The notes under the pieces: model-generated
What the model was told of the DNA's origin: nothing
The model's database searches: none
The model's input: the letters and a program-made list of their open reading frames with translations, nothing else
In this document: one piece after another, positions 44,662-52,854 of the stretch
How the letters are laid out: each line of letters starts with the position of its first letter
Numbering within the stretch: the first letter of the stretch is position 1
Position numbers and translations under genes: made by a program
Assembly (NCBI RefSeq): GCF_003970915.1
Contig: NZ_RXOF01000001.1
Span: 434,001 to 498,000 of the forward strand
Length of the DNA stretch: 64,000 bases
Direction: 5' to 3'
Source: Hymenobacter gummosus
Lineage (GTDB): Bacteria; Bacteroidota; Bacteroidia; Cytophagales; Hymenobacteraceae

Positions 44662-44952
44662 CAGACGGCCACACCGGCAGTCATTGCGAGGCGCAGCCGA
44701 AGCAAGCCTTCCTCTAGTAGCACCGCCGCTACAATACCTACTGCCCGAAGAAAAGTTTAGCGTCGCCGATTCAAGCCCTGCTGACCGACACTAATAACTG
44801 CCGTTTCCAGTGGGGCAGTTTTCGGGTGGTAGGTATCGTTTCTTGAGTCCGCCGACCAGGGCTTTTACGGTTGCCAGGCATTGTCTCGGCGGCACATTGG
44901 CCAGGACCGATTGCTTCGCTTTGCTCGCAATGACAGCGGGTGCTGCCGTCTG
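44662..44952. repeat. Nested palindromic element I (GTCATTGCGAG type)
   Basis: About 290 bases form a large imperfect palindrome. The outer pairs are CAGACGGC (44662-44669) with GCCGTCTG (44945-44952), GTCATTGCGAG (44680-44690) with CTCGCAATGAC (44924-44934), and GAAGCAA (44699-44705) with TTGCTTC (44911-44917). Further inner pairs lie near 44737-44752 / 44820-44836 and AACTGCC...GGCAGTT (44796-44820). It holds no ORF and fills the gap between the murF-alr start and the DUF5686 stop. It resembles a MITE. Confidence 0.75.
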
Positions 44953-44967
44953 TTAACCGAACCCTTG

Positions 44968-47622
44968 CTAGAACCCGAAACCTACCCGGAAGCCGTGGTT
45001 CAGCTTCTGGCCCTGCTGGAAGGCGGTGTAGTAATCCACGCGCAGCAGCTTGAAGATGTGCTCAATGCCCACGCCCAGCTCCACGTACTGGCCCGCGGTG
45101 GGCGTGTAGAGGTAGTTGATCGAGCCGACTTCCTGCCACTTCATCCGGCGCATGAGCGGGATTTTGTTCAGGAAGAAGCCGTTGAAGTGGTGGTCGAAGT
45201 GGCCTTCCACGAAATGCTCGCAGGTGGCGTAGCGGTAGTAGTCGAGCAGCTGGAAGCGGGTGAAGTCAGCGGCGGCGAAGAAGCGGTTGCCCGAAAACTG
45301 CCGGTAGTCCATGAACTGCAGCTCGGGCTTGCCCAGGAAGCCGCCCGCACTGAGGCGGTAGGAGCTGGTGCCCAGCAGCCCGAACTGCACCGTCTGGCGG
45401 ATGCCGGCTTCGAGGAAGGTGTAGCGCACGTCGGAGCCGGGGGTGCCCCAGCCCTGCCGCCAGGTCAGCCGAAACGTGGGGTAGCGGGAGCCGAGGTTGA
45501 TTTTGCCGTCGGGGCGGGTGATGTAGCGCTGCCCGGGCCGCCAGCTCAGCCACACTTCCGAGCCCAGGGCCCGGCTGCGCCCGAAGCCGGTGCCGCCGGG
45601 CAGCTCATCGGCCACCGGGTCGTTGGGCGTAAAGGCCCGGCCCGGAATGTCGCGGATCAGGTTGATGGTCGAGTTTTCCAGCTCCCGCCGGTCGAAGTAG
45701 CTCACCGCCCCGCGCACCTGCAGGCCGTTAATCAGCTCGGTGAGGTAGCCAATTTCGGCCCCGCGGCGCTGGTAGTACTTGGCGTAGTTGTTATTGCGGA
45801 ACAGCGTGGCCGAGGTGTTGATAATCGGCGTGAGCTGGGAGTTCGGGTCGAAGTTTTCGATGGTGCGGCCTACCTGTACCTGCCAGCGGGCCAGCTTCTG
45901 CGCGTCGTGCTGCCAGTTGATTTCCACCGAAGGGCTGAAGAGCTTGGCCGCCGCGCCGTAGCGCAGCGTCGGCGTCAGCCAGAAACGCCGCTCGTCGTCG
46001 GTGTAGCGCGAGTACGTCACCTCCGGGCTGATGATGGTGCCCTCCACCGTGCTGTACTGCAGAATGGTCGTCAGCGGCTTGACGTGGTATGACTCCTTTT
46101 TGTGGCTGTTGTTATAGGTGTAGCCGAAGGTGATGAACTTGTTCAGATCAAACTTATTCCGGATGCGGTCCAGGGAATCCTGGTAGGGTTTGGAATTGCG
46201 GATGGCCTCGGTGCTGTCCTTGAGGTGGTAGTCCTTGACTTCCTCCTCGGTCAGCGGCACCGGCCGGATGCTGGCCCAGTAGGCGCTGTCCCGCTCGTTG
46301 GCGCCCTTTTCCACCCGCATTACCTCGCCGGCGGCCAGCTTTTCCACTTCCAGTAAGTCGCCGCGGCGGCCGGCCGAGTCGGCGGCGGCCAGGGCCGTTT
46401 TGCGGCTCTGGCGCTTTACGCGGCGGGTGGCGGCGCGCACCTCGGGGCGCTGCTGCTTGGCCTCGGCCACGGTTTCGGCGTGGGCGGGCTCGTTGGTGGG
46501 CGCGGGCGCCGGGGCCGCGGGGGCCGGGCGGCTGGGGTAGGTGGGCGTGACGCGGTACTGCGAAAACACGGCCGTCATAAAGGCGTTGCCCTTGAAGCCG
46601 AAGGCCGAAATGTTGGCCGTCAGCGTCTGGCTCTGCAGCACCCACACGTGCGGGGCGCCGGGCGCGGGCACGTACTGCTGGTCGATGCGCACGTTGTCGA
46701 CGTAGTCGAGCTGGGCGTCCTCGTTCAGGCTAAGCGACACCGAGTGCAACCGCCAGGTCCCGTCGGCGACGAAGATGTGGCCGCTGAACACCGGGTCGGT
46801 GCGGCGGCGCGGAATAACGCGGATTTTATGAATCAGCTGCCCGCCCTGTTCGGTGGTGCCCTCCAGCACGTACTGGTAGAACAGAAAGGCATTGGGCGCA
46901 ATGGGCGACACGAAGCCGCGCTCCGAAAACACCTTCAGCACCGGGTTGTAAAAGCTCAGGCCGCGGCCGGCGCCGGCGCGGTTCAGGCTGAAAGCCTTGG
47001 CGTCGCCGCTGACGCGCGAGGATATCATGCGCTCCTTCACCACGTTGGGCTGCTGAAACGACACCTCCGACACCGACTCCGACAGGTAGACAATGCCCGG
47101 CTTCAAATCGGGCCCCACCTTGAACATGCCCAGCACCTTGCTCGGCACGTCCTTGAGCCGGGCCAGGGCTTTGATGTAGGCCCGGGCCGTGAAGCGGGCC
47201 ACCTCGCGCTTGTGGTAGCTGCGCCAGTCCATGGCGTGCTGCACAATGGCAAAGGCCGGGTCGCGGTCCTTGGCCCGCACCACCACCTCGCGCAGCTGGT
47301 AGTTTTCGGGCTGCAGCGTCACGTTCAGCACGGTGGCCGTGTCGCCGCCCTGCACTCGTACGGCCTGCAGCAGGGGCTTGTAGCCCACAAACTGAAACAC
47401 CAGCTCGTGCGGCCCGGCGTCCAGCCGGAGCTGGTAGTTGCCCTGCTCGTTGGAGGCCGTGTTGGTGGTCGTGCCCTTCACCGCCACGTTGGCGAAGCCC
47501 AGCGGCTGCCCCTTGGTATCGGTGATGCGCCCGCGCACGATGCCGGCGGCAGCGGCGAAGGAAACCAGGCAGAGCAGCCAGACCAGGAAATAGCGGAGCG
47601 GGTAACGAAGAGGCATAGTCAT
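44968..47622 (-). CDS. DUF5686 family outer-membrane protein with carboxypeptidase-like domain
   Basis: 884 residues. Signal segment (PLRYFLVWLLCLVSFAAA), then a CarboxypepD_reg-like domain (about 29-115: IVRGRITDTKGQPLGFANVAVKGT, HELVFQFVGYKPLLQAV). A long DUF5686 body with DPAFAIVQHAMDWRSYHKREV follows, with a variable Lys/Arg/Ala-rich insert (about 400-460). The C-terminal part is barrel-like (about 530-884), ending KLNHGFRVGFGF in Phe. Probably an outer-membrane protein of unknown role. ATG at 47622 used; MPLRYP at 47616 is an alternative. Confidence 0.85.
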   Translation of the reverse strand: MTMPLRYPLRYFLVWLLCLVSFAAAAGIVRGRITDTKGQPLGFANVAVKGTTTNTASNEQGNYQLRLDAGPHELVFQFVGYKPLLQAVRVQGGDTATVLNVTLQPENYQLREVVVRAKDRDPAFAIVQHAMDWRSYHKREVARFTARAYIKALARLKDVPSKVLGMFKVGPDLKPGIVYLSESVSEVSFQQPNVVKERMISSRVSGDAKAFSLNRAGAGRGLSFYNPVLKVFSERGFVSPIAPNAFLFYQYVLEGTTEQGGQLIHKIRVIPRRRTDPVFSGHIFVADGTWRLHSVSLSLNEDAQLDYVDNVRIDQQYVPAPGAPHVWVLQSQTLTANISAFGFKGNAFMTAVFSQYRVTPTYPSRPAPAAPAPAPTNEPAHAETVAEAKQQRPEVRAATRRVKRQSRKTALAAADSAGRRGDLLEVEKLAAGEVMRVEKGANERDSAYWASIRPVPLTEEEVKDYHLKDSTEAIRNSKPYQDSLDRIRNKFDLNKFITFGYTYNNSHKKESYHVKPLTTILQYSTVEGTIISPEVTYSRYTDDERRFWLTPTLRYGAAAKLFSPSVEINWQHDAQKLARWQVQVGRTIENFDPNSQLTPIINTSATLFRNNNYAKYYQRRGAEIGYLTELINGLQVRGAVSYFDRRELENSTINLIRDIPGRAFTPNDPVADELPGGTGFGRSRALGSEVWLSWRPGQRYITRPDGKINLGSRYPTFRLTWRQGWGTPGSDVRYTFLEAGIRQTVQFGLLGTSSYRLSAGGFLGKPELQFMDYRQFSGNRFFAAADFTRFQLLDYYRYATCEHFVEGHFDHHFNGFFLNKIPLMRRMKWQEVGSINYLYTPTAGQYVELGVGIEHIFKLLRVDYYTAFQQGQKLNHGFRVGFGF

Positions 47623-47635
47623 CGGAAATATAGAT

Positions 47636-47671
47636 GAATAAGGCCGGGCAAATGGTTGCCCGGCCTTATTC
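47636..47671 (-). terminator. Hairpin terminator downstream of the ferritin-like pair
   Basis: Perfect 16-bp stem (47636-47651 / 47656-47671) with an ATGG-type loop. It separates the ferritin-like unit from the DUF5686 gene. The following T-run is short (TTATTC). Confidence 0.75.
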
Positions 47672-47725
47672 GCCGATTCCAATAATTCCCCGCTTCGTTA
47701 CCAGGCGGGGCTAAACGCGGTGCCG

Positions 47726-48643
47726 CTAGCCGAAGATATTGCTGGTGCGCACCACGAAGTTGCGGGCAATGCTCATTACCGTGGCCGGATCGAGGGGCTC
47801 GTCGAAAGCCTCCGTGGCCGCGTTGGCCGAGATGCTGCTGGTGGTCTGAATGTTCACCCCGGCCTGGGTGATGTTGTTTTCGGCCGGGTAAGTGGTGGCG
47901 GGGTTGCCGGGGCCGTAGGGGCGCAGGCCCACGCCCAGCGGCGTCACCTGCCCGGCCACGGCCGCGTAGCCCTCGTCGCCCACAATCCAGCTCTTGGGCA
48001 GGCTGGTGCTCAGGTTGCCGCCGCGGCGCAGGGCGCGCACGCGCGAGGAGTGCCGGGCCTCCACCGAGTGAATGTTCAGGGCCGTCTGCAGAATGTCCTT
48101 GTTGGGCATCAGCACCGGCGCCCCGCCCTTGTAGGCCCGCACCCCGGTATCCACGAACGACTGCGACACGGTAATGAAGGTGGCGAAGTTGGTCAGCACG
48201 TCGGGGAAGAGCGGGGCCCGCTCCCCGCCGCGCGAGCCGGTGTAGTCGAAGGTAGTAAGGCCGGGGTCGGCAATGGCCTGGGCGCCGAGGGCCCCGCGCA
48301 GGGTGGTGATGTGGCCGTTCTCGTCGTTGAGAATGATTTCGATGGCCCGGCGCGCTTCCGCATTCGGGAAAGCCACCGTGGTGAGGGCCGTCTGGTAGAA
48401 GTACTTTTCGAGGTACTCCAGCTTCAGAGCCAGGTTGAGCACGTCGGCAATGGCCGCGGGCAGGGTGCCCGTCTGCCCGTAAGCCTTGCTGAACAGGCCG
48501 GCAAAGACGCCCGGCAGCGTGGCCGCCGTGAGCTTGCGCCCGATGCCGGTGAGGTGGCGGAATACCTGGCGGCGCGAGTCGAAGCGGGCGTACACCTCGG
48601 GGTCGACTTTCTCGATGTCGGTGATAATCTGGTACAGGTCCAT
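47726..48643 (-). CDS. Ferritin-like domain protein (second of pair)
   Basis: 305 residues. No clear signal peptide. It begins with a helical segment, then the ferritin-like bundle: LALKLEYLEKYFYQTAL (Glu ligands), RRAIEIILNDENGHITTLRGAL (ExxH-type pair) and LNIHSVEARHSSRVRALR (another E/H pair). This is the DUF4439/ferritin_2-like family found as pairs in Bacteroidota. Probably binds a di-metal centre; function unknown. It lies 30 bases after the first ferritin-like gene and is co-transcribed with it. Confidence 0.82.
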   Translation of the reverse strand: MDLYQIITDIEKVDPEVYARFDSRRQVFRHLTGIGRKLTAATLPGVFAGLFSKAYGQTGTLPAAIADVLNLALKLEYLEKYFYQTALTTVAFPNAEARRAIEIILNDENGHITTLRGALGAQAIADPGLTTFDYTGSRGGERAPLFPDVLTNFATFITVSQSFVDTGVRAYKGGAPVLMPNKDILQTALNIHSVEARHSSRVRALRRGGNLSTSLPKSWIVGDEGYAAVAGQVTPLGVGLRPYGPGNPATTYPAENNITQAGVNIQTTSSISANAATEAFDEPLDPATVMSIARNFVVRTSNIFG

Positions 48644-48673
48644 GGCGAATCTGGTTGCGAGTGGATAAGGAAG

Positions 48674-49381
48674 TTAGCGCAGGCTGTTGGCGCTGATTTT
48701 GGAGCCGTTCTGCAGGAATTTGTTGGCTTCCACCACCACTTCCGTCGGGGGCTTGGAGCGCTCCAGCCCGGTGCTGAGGTCCACCACGTCGCTGTCCACA
48801 AACTTGTTGGCGCCCAGAATCAGCTCCCGAATCAGGGCCGCATGGCGCGCCTCCACCGACACGATTTTGCCGGCCAGCGTGAGGTTGTTTGCGTCGCTGA
48901 TAAAGCGGCCGGCGCCGTTGTAGGCGTGCACGCCCAAGTCCTCGAACGTGCGGGCCGCGCCCAGCACGCTGGCCCGGTCGGCGAAGTTGATGGTCGAGAA
49001 GTCGGGCTGCAGGTCCTTGATGCGGCCGTTGCCGAGGGCCTGTCGGAACAGGTCGCGGTGGGCCACCTCATGGTCGCGGATGTCCTGCAGGATGGCCTTT
49101 TCGGCGGCCGTAGCCGTGCCGGTAAAGAACGCGCCGGCCACCACCTGGGTGTAGAAAGCGGCTTCCAGCTGCTCCAAGGCGTAGGCGTAGTTCAGCACGC
49201 CCGGGTCGCCCGAGCCCACGTCAACGGTGTCGTTGTTATTCTCGCTGTCGTCGTCGCACCCGCTGATAAGCAGGCCGGTAAGAGCCAGGCCAGCGCCGGC
49301 GTAGCGCACAAAGTCGCGCCGGGGCAGGGCCAGCGTCGTCGTGGCCAGGCCAGCGGCGCCGGGGGTTGATGGTTTAGTCAT
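48674..49381 (-). CDS. Exported ferritin-like lipoprotein (first of pair)
   Basis: 235 residues. N-terminus with a twin-arginine motif (PRRDFVRYAG) and a lipobox (LLISGC, Cys at about 42), so it is likely Tat-exported and lipidated. The ferritin-like bundle has LNYAYALEQLEAAFYTQVV, ILQDIRDHEVAHRDLFRQAL and VSVEARHAALIRELILG, with Glu/His ligands for a di-metal site. A folded metal protein would explain use of Tat. First gene of the pair; a long gap with no gene precedes it. Confidence 0.82.
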   Translation of the reverse strand: MTKPSTPGAAGLATTTLALPRRDFVRYAGAGLALTGLLISGCDDDSENNNDTVDVGSGDPGVLNYAYALEQLEAAFYTQVVAGAFFTGTATAAEKAILQDIRDHEVAHRDLFRQALGNGRIKDLQPDFSTINFADRASVLGAARTFEDLGVHAYNGAGRFISDANNLTLAGKIVSVEARHAALIRELILGANKFVDSDVVDLSTGLERSKPPTEVVVEANKFLQNGSKISANSLR

Positions 49382-50022
49382 AAAGTGAGCGGGTGTTTTG
49401 GTGATTGGGTGAGGTACTGTGCTGGGATGTACGCCCCGCGTTCATGCTCAGCCTGTAAAATCAGTAGTTACCCACGTCGATTCAGCAGTTATACTTATTT
49501 CAATAAATGCTTATAAATAAGCTTATTGACGAGCTTACAATTAGTATTTTTCCGCTAGCTCTCCTAAACCCTGGCCGGGCAAGTTGCCCACCTCGCCCCG
49601 GCGAGTAATTGGTTCCGCACTGCCTTGGCCAAGCGCTGCGCCGGCTGGCCAACCGGCTATAAAGCATAGCCCAGAGGATAACAACTGTAGCCCTGTTTAC
49701 CAAGCAATATCATCTTGGCAGCGCCGCCGAGCCTTGCCTTGCCATTCTCGCAGCAAAGCCCCCGTAGCGTTCCAAATTCGCGGAGTCGGGATATTAATTC
49801 CTTAATATTGTGTGAAATGTGCGGGAAGCGTATTACCTTGCCGCAGCTGAACCCAAGAGCCTCTAGCAGATTCTCTGGTTTTGATTTTTGGATTCAACTT
49901 GTTTATGTGAGCGAACAGCCGCCGCCTTCTGGGCGGCGGCTGTTTTTTCGGCCAGTGCTACCGAATGCCACCGGGCGCCGACCGCCTGCGTAAGTGCTTA
50001 CTCCAGCTTCCCTCCTACTCGT
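49382..50022. other. Gene-free region between the ferritin-like genes and recX
   Basis: 641 bases with no supported CDS. The left part (about 49480-49560) is AT-rich with palindromic AATAAGCTTATT (49515-49526) and is likely the promoter region of the ferritin-like operon. The right part holds an intrinsic terminator (49914-49948) that has no plus-strand gene upstream of it. I saw no tRNA or known RNA family. Confidence 0.45.
49914..49948 (+). terminator. Orphan intrinsic terminator upstream of recX
   Basis: Perfect 13-bp GC-rich stem (49914-49926 / 49932-49944) with a 5-base loop, followed by TTTTC; the stem itself ends in TTT-rich bases. No plus-strand gene precedes it, so it may end a small RNA or act as an attenuator in the recX leader. 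Confidence 0.8.
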
Positions 50023-50529
50023 ATGCCCACGGACGATAACGGCGCGCGCAAACGCAAGACCTATACGCCCGGCGAAGCCCTGCAGAAGATTGCCGCCTAC
50101 TGCGCCTACCAGGAGCGCAGCTCCAAGGAAGTAGAAGACAAGCTGCGCAGCTACGGCCTCGACGAAGACGAAGCCGGCGAAATCATGATTCGGCTGGTGC
50201 GCGAGAAGCTGCTCGACGACGAGCGGTACGCCCGCTCCTTTGCCCGCGGCAAGCACCGGCTCAAAAAATGGGGCCGCCGCCGCATCCGCCTGGAGCTGAA
50301 GCAGCGCGGCCTCTCGGACTACTGCATCAAGGCCGGCCTGGGCGAAATCGACGGCGACGAGTACTACCAGAACCTCAAGGAACTGCTGGAAAAGAAAAAC
50401 GCCCTGGAAAAGGAGCCGCACCCCTACAAGCGCCGGCAGAAGCTGACGGCCTACGCCACCCAAAAGGGCTACGAGGGTGAGTTTATCCAGGACGCCCTGC
50501 GCGAAGTACTCGGCCAGGACGACGAATAG
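50023..50529 (+). CDS. recX: Regulatory protein RecX
   Basis: 168 residues, the common short RecX size. Three tandem three-helix repeats, with EALQKIAAYCAYQERSSKEVEDKL, RLVREKLLDDERYARSFARGKH and RIRLELKQRGLSDYCIKAGL as landmarks. RecX caps RecA filaments and restrains recombination. recA is not in the window. The ATG at 50023 gives a normal N-terminus; the open frame upstream runs through the terminator and is ignored. Confidence 0.92.
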   Translation: MPTDDNGARKRKTYTPGEALQKIAAYCAYQERSSKEVEDKLRSYGLDEDEAGEIMIRLVREKLLDDERYARSFARGKHRLKKWGRRRIRLELKQRGLSDYCIKAGLGEIDGDEYYQNLKELLEKKNALEKEPHPYKRRQKLTAYATQKGYEGEFIQDALREVLGQDDE

Positions 50530-50569
50530 CGGTTTCGTTGTTCAAGGCGAAAAACCAACAACGAGTCAC

Positions 50570-50977
50570 TCAATCGACAATCCGCACCTGGTAAGGCGGG
50601 CGCTGGTCGGAAAAGGCGCAAGCGCCGTCCATGACGACCATATGCGGATTGCGCAGGTACTCCACCGGGTCGTTGATGAGGTCGATTTGCTGATGGCAGT
50701 GGCCACACTTGGGGCCGGCGCCCGGCGTGAAGCGCCCCCCGCAGGGGCAGTAGGGCAGCGTGGCGGCTATCTGGGCCAGCAGCTCGGGCGTGGCGGCTTC
50801 CCACACCAGCTCCTTGTCTGCGTCGCGGTGAATGACGTTGGAGCAGCCGGAGCAGAAGAAGTGCGGGAAACACTCGCTCATGCCGCTGCTGCGCCAGGCT
50901 TCGTTCAGGCCCTGGCAATGGTTGCAGCGCAGGTGGCCCACCCACTGCAGCTGGCGCGAATACTCAACGATTTTCAT
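50570..50977 (-). CDS. Zinc-ribbon protein, unknown function
   Basis: 135 residues with three Cys pairs: CNHC (about 18-21), CSGC (about 41-44), and CPCGG plus CGHC near 78-98, compatible with two zinc ribbons. MKIVEYSRQLQWVGHLRCNHCQG is a start I do not recognise from a named family. The upstream in-frame ORF to 51073 is not needed. No clear neighbour in function. Confidence 0.7.
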   Translation of the reverse strand: MKIVEYSRQLQWVGHLRCNHCQGLNEAWRSSGMSECFPHFFCSGCSNVIHRDADKELVWEAATPELLAQIAATLPYCPCGGRFTPGAGPKCGHCHQQIDLINDPVEYLRNPHMVVMDGACAFSDQRPPYQVRIVD

Positions 50978-51103
50978 AACAAGCGTCAATGAAGCGGTAA
51001 CATATAGCTGCCAAGTCCAGGGCTGCCCGGTTGGGTAATACCGGGCCGGCGGCGTTGGGGCCGCAGCTGACAAGAGCTGGGCGGGCCGCGCTTACCGGCC
51101 GAC

Positions 51104-51730
51104 TCAGCCCTTGGGGCCGCGCACGGGCGGGGCCGTCTGGGGCACCAGCACCACGCGGCGGCCGGTGAGGGTTTCGAGCATGGGGCGCAGAATCTGCTCG
51201 GCGTTGCGGGTGGTCTGGGCCAGGATGCCCGACTGCAGGGCAGCGCGCTTCACGTTGGCTTCGGCGTACTTGTAGCCCTGGTCGACCAGCTCGGCGTCCT
51301 GGAAGAAGCCGTTCTCGACGCCGTACACCCGGCTACGGTCGTGGTCGACGCGCCAGGTGCAGAGCTGGGGCGGCGGCAGGGCCACGCGCACCACCGAGTC
51401 GCCCTCGAACACCACGTCGGTGGGGCGCACCTGACGCAGGTCCAGGCAGCCCACCGCCTCGCCCGCCACGATAAGGGCCACTTTGGCGTCGGGCAGGAAG
51501 CGGTAGGTGCTGCGCTTATATTCCACGATGTCCTTGAACTGGTAGCGCACCAGCTCCAGCCGGCCCAGGCCCTCAATCTTTTCCAGCACGGTGTTGTGCG
51601 TCACCGTCACCTTGGGCTCGGCGCGCAGGGGGTCTAGCTCACGCAGGGAGCTGCGTACCTGCCGCCACAGAAACCAGCCCAGGGCCAGCAGAAACACCAG
51701 CGGCAACAGGCGCCGCAGCAAACGGTTCAT
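51104..51730 (-). CDS. DUF4230 family protein
   Basis: 208 residues. N-terminal membrane anchor (LLPLVFLLALGWFLW, about 9-23) followed by the DUF4230 domain: VTHNTVLEKIEGLGRLELVRYQFKDIVEYKR, AKVALIVAGEAVGCLDL, and VRVALPPPQLCTWRVDHDRSRVYGVENGFF. Function unknown, but the family is widespread. ATG 51730 used; the next base is already the arm of repeat element G. Confidence 0.85.
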   Translation of the reverse strand: MNRLLRRLLPLVFLLALGWFLWRQVRSSLRELDPLRAEPKVTVTHNTVLEKIEGLGRLELVRYQFKDIVEYKRSTYRFLPDAKVALIVAGEAVGCLDLRQVRPTDVVFEGDSVVRVALPPPQLCTWRVDHDRSRVYGVENGFFQDAELVDQGYKYAEANVKRAALQSGILAQTTRNAEQILRPMLETLTGRRVVLVPQTAPPVRGPKG

Positions 51731-51931
51731 CAATTAAAAATTAAGAATTAAAAATTAGGAATTGGTGGTCATGCGCGGAGAGGCAAGAGGCAAGAGGTAA
51801 GAGGCAAGAGGCAAGAGGCAAGAGGCAAGAGGCAAGAGGCAAGAGGCAAGAGGCAAGAGGCAAGAGGGCTACGCTAGCCTACCGGCGCGGTTGCCCCCCA
51901 TTCTTAATTTTTAATTTTTAATTCTTAATTA
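51731..51931. repeat. Intergenic inverted-repeat element G enclosing a heptamer VNTR
   Basis: The AATTAAAAATTAAG-type left arm (51731-51770) and AATTTTTAATTCTTAATTA-type right arm (51900-51931) are inverted. Between them are GGTCATGCGCGG and a VNTR of 12 copies of AGGCAAG (51781-51864; the third copy is AGGTAAG). The right arm includes the stop codon of the desulfhydrase gene (51929-51931). Confidence 0.85.
51781..51864. repeat. Heptamer tandem repeat (AGGCAAG x12)
   Basis: Twelve contiguous 7-base copies, eleven identical and one with C to T. Copy number is likely to vary between strains by slippage; 7 is not a multiple of 3, but the array is intergenic. Confidence 0.9.
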
Positions 51932-52849
51932 ACCACCCGGCCTGCGGGCCCCGAAGCGTTGCTCGAAGCCGGCCCAGCCCTGCAGCCCGCCGGTATGAAT
52001 GGCCACCACGGTGCTGCCCGCCGCGAAGTAGCCCTGGTCGATGAGCTGCAAGGTGCCGGCCAGCAGCTTGCCGGTGTACACCGGGTCGAGCACCACGCGG
52101 TGACGCTGGTAGAATGCGTCGATGAAGGCCAGCAGCTCGGCGGAGTAGCGGGCGTAGCCGCCGAAGTGGGCCCCGAGGTGCAGGTGGTAGTTGGCGTAGC
52201 GGCGGCCGGCGGCTTGGGTCAGCGCATCGATTTCGTCGCGTAGAAAGGCCCCGTCCTTAAGCACGGGCACGCCCACGGCCTGCCGGCGGCCCTCGAGGCC
52301 CAGCAACAGGCCGGCCAGGGTACCGCCGGTGCCGCAGGCCACGGTGAAGGCATCGAAGGGCTCGGCGGCGGCGTCCAGCTCTGTTACCAGCTCGGCTACG
52401 CCGCGCAGGGCCAGGGCGTTGGTGCCGCCCTCGGGCAGCACGTAGGCCGGACCGAGCTGCCGCGCCAGCGCCTGCACCCAGGCTTCATCGGTGCGGCGGC
52501 GGTAGTCTTCGCGGCTCACGAAGTGCAGCGCCATGCCGTCGAGGCGGCACTGCTGCAGGGTGGGGCTGAGTACGGAGGCCGCTTCGCCGCGCACCACGCC
52601 GATGGTGCGCAGGCCCTGCAGGCGGCCGGCGGCGGCCACGGCGGCCAGGTGGTTGGAGTAGGCCCCGCCGAAAGTGAGAAGCGTATCATGCCCTTGGGCA
52701 CGGGCGGCCAGCAGGTTATGCTGCAGCTTGCGCCACTTGTTGCCGGGCAGCTCGGGGTGCCGCACGTCGTCGCGCAGCAGGCGCAGGCGCACGCCGCGGC
52801 GCTCGGCCAAGGGCTCGGGTAGGTCTTGCAGGATGGGTGGGCCGGGCAT
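51929..52849 (-). CDS. D-cysteine desulfhydrase / ACC deaminase family PLP enzyme
   Basis: 306 residues. Fold-type II PLP enzyme: HPELPGNKWRKLQHNLLAAR with the PLP lysine in the GNK motif (about residue 38), then LLTFGGAYSNHLAAVAAAGR, YVLPEGGTNALALRG, VACGTGGTLAGLLLG (phosphate cup) and STVVAIHTGGLQGW. Converts D-cysteine to pyruvate, H2S and NH3, or ACC to alpha-ketobutyrate; the two cannot be told apart here. ATG 52849 with a TACCTTCG box 5 bases upstream. Confidence 0.9.
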   Translation of the reverse strand: MPGPPILQDLPEPLAERRGVRLRLLRDDVRHPELPGNKWRKLQHNLLAARAQGHDTLLTFGGAYSNHLAAVAAAGRLQGLRTIGVVRGEAASVLSPTLQQCRLDGMALHFVSREDYRRRTDEAWVQALARQLGPAYVLPEGGTNALALRGVAELVTELDAAAEPFDAFTVACGTGGTLAGLLLGLEGRRQAVGVPVLKDGAFLRDEIDALTQAAGRRYANYHLHLGAHFGGYARYSAELLAFIDAFYQRHRVVLDPVYTGKLLAGTLQLIDQGYFAAGSTVVAIHTGGLQGWAGFEQRFGARRPGG

Positions 52850-52854
52850 GGGCG

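Noticed and set aside
49382-50022. tRNA or known ncRNA in the gap before recX
   Set aside because: No cloverleaf or T-loop (GGTTCGA) found; only the orphan terminator is solid.
51781-51864. Possible CRISPR array
   Set aside because: Contiguous 7-base units without spacers; no cas genes.
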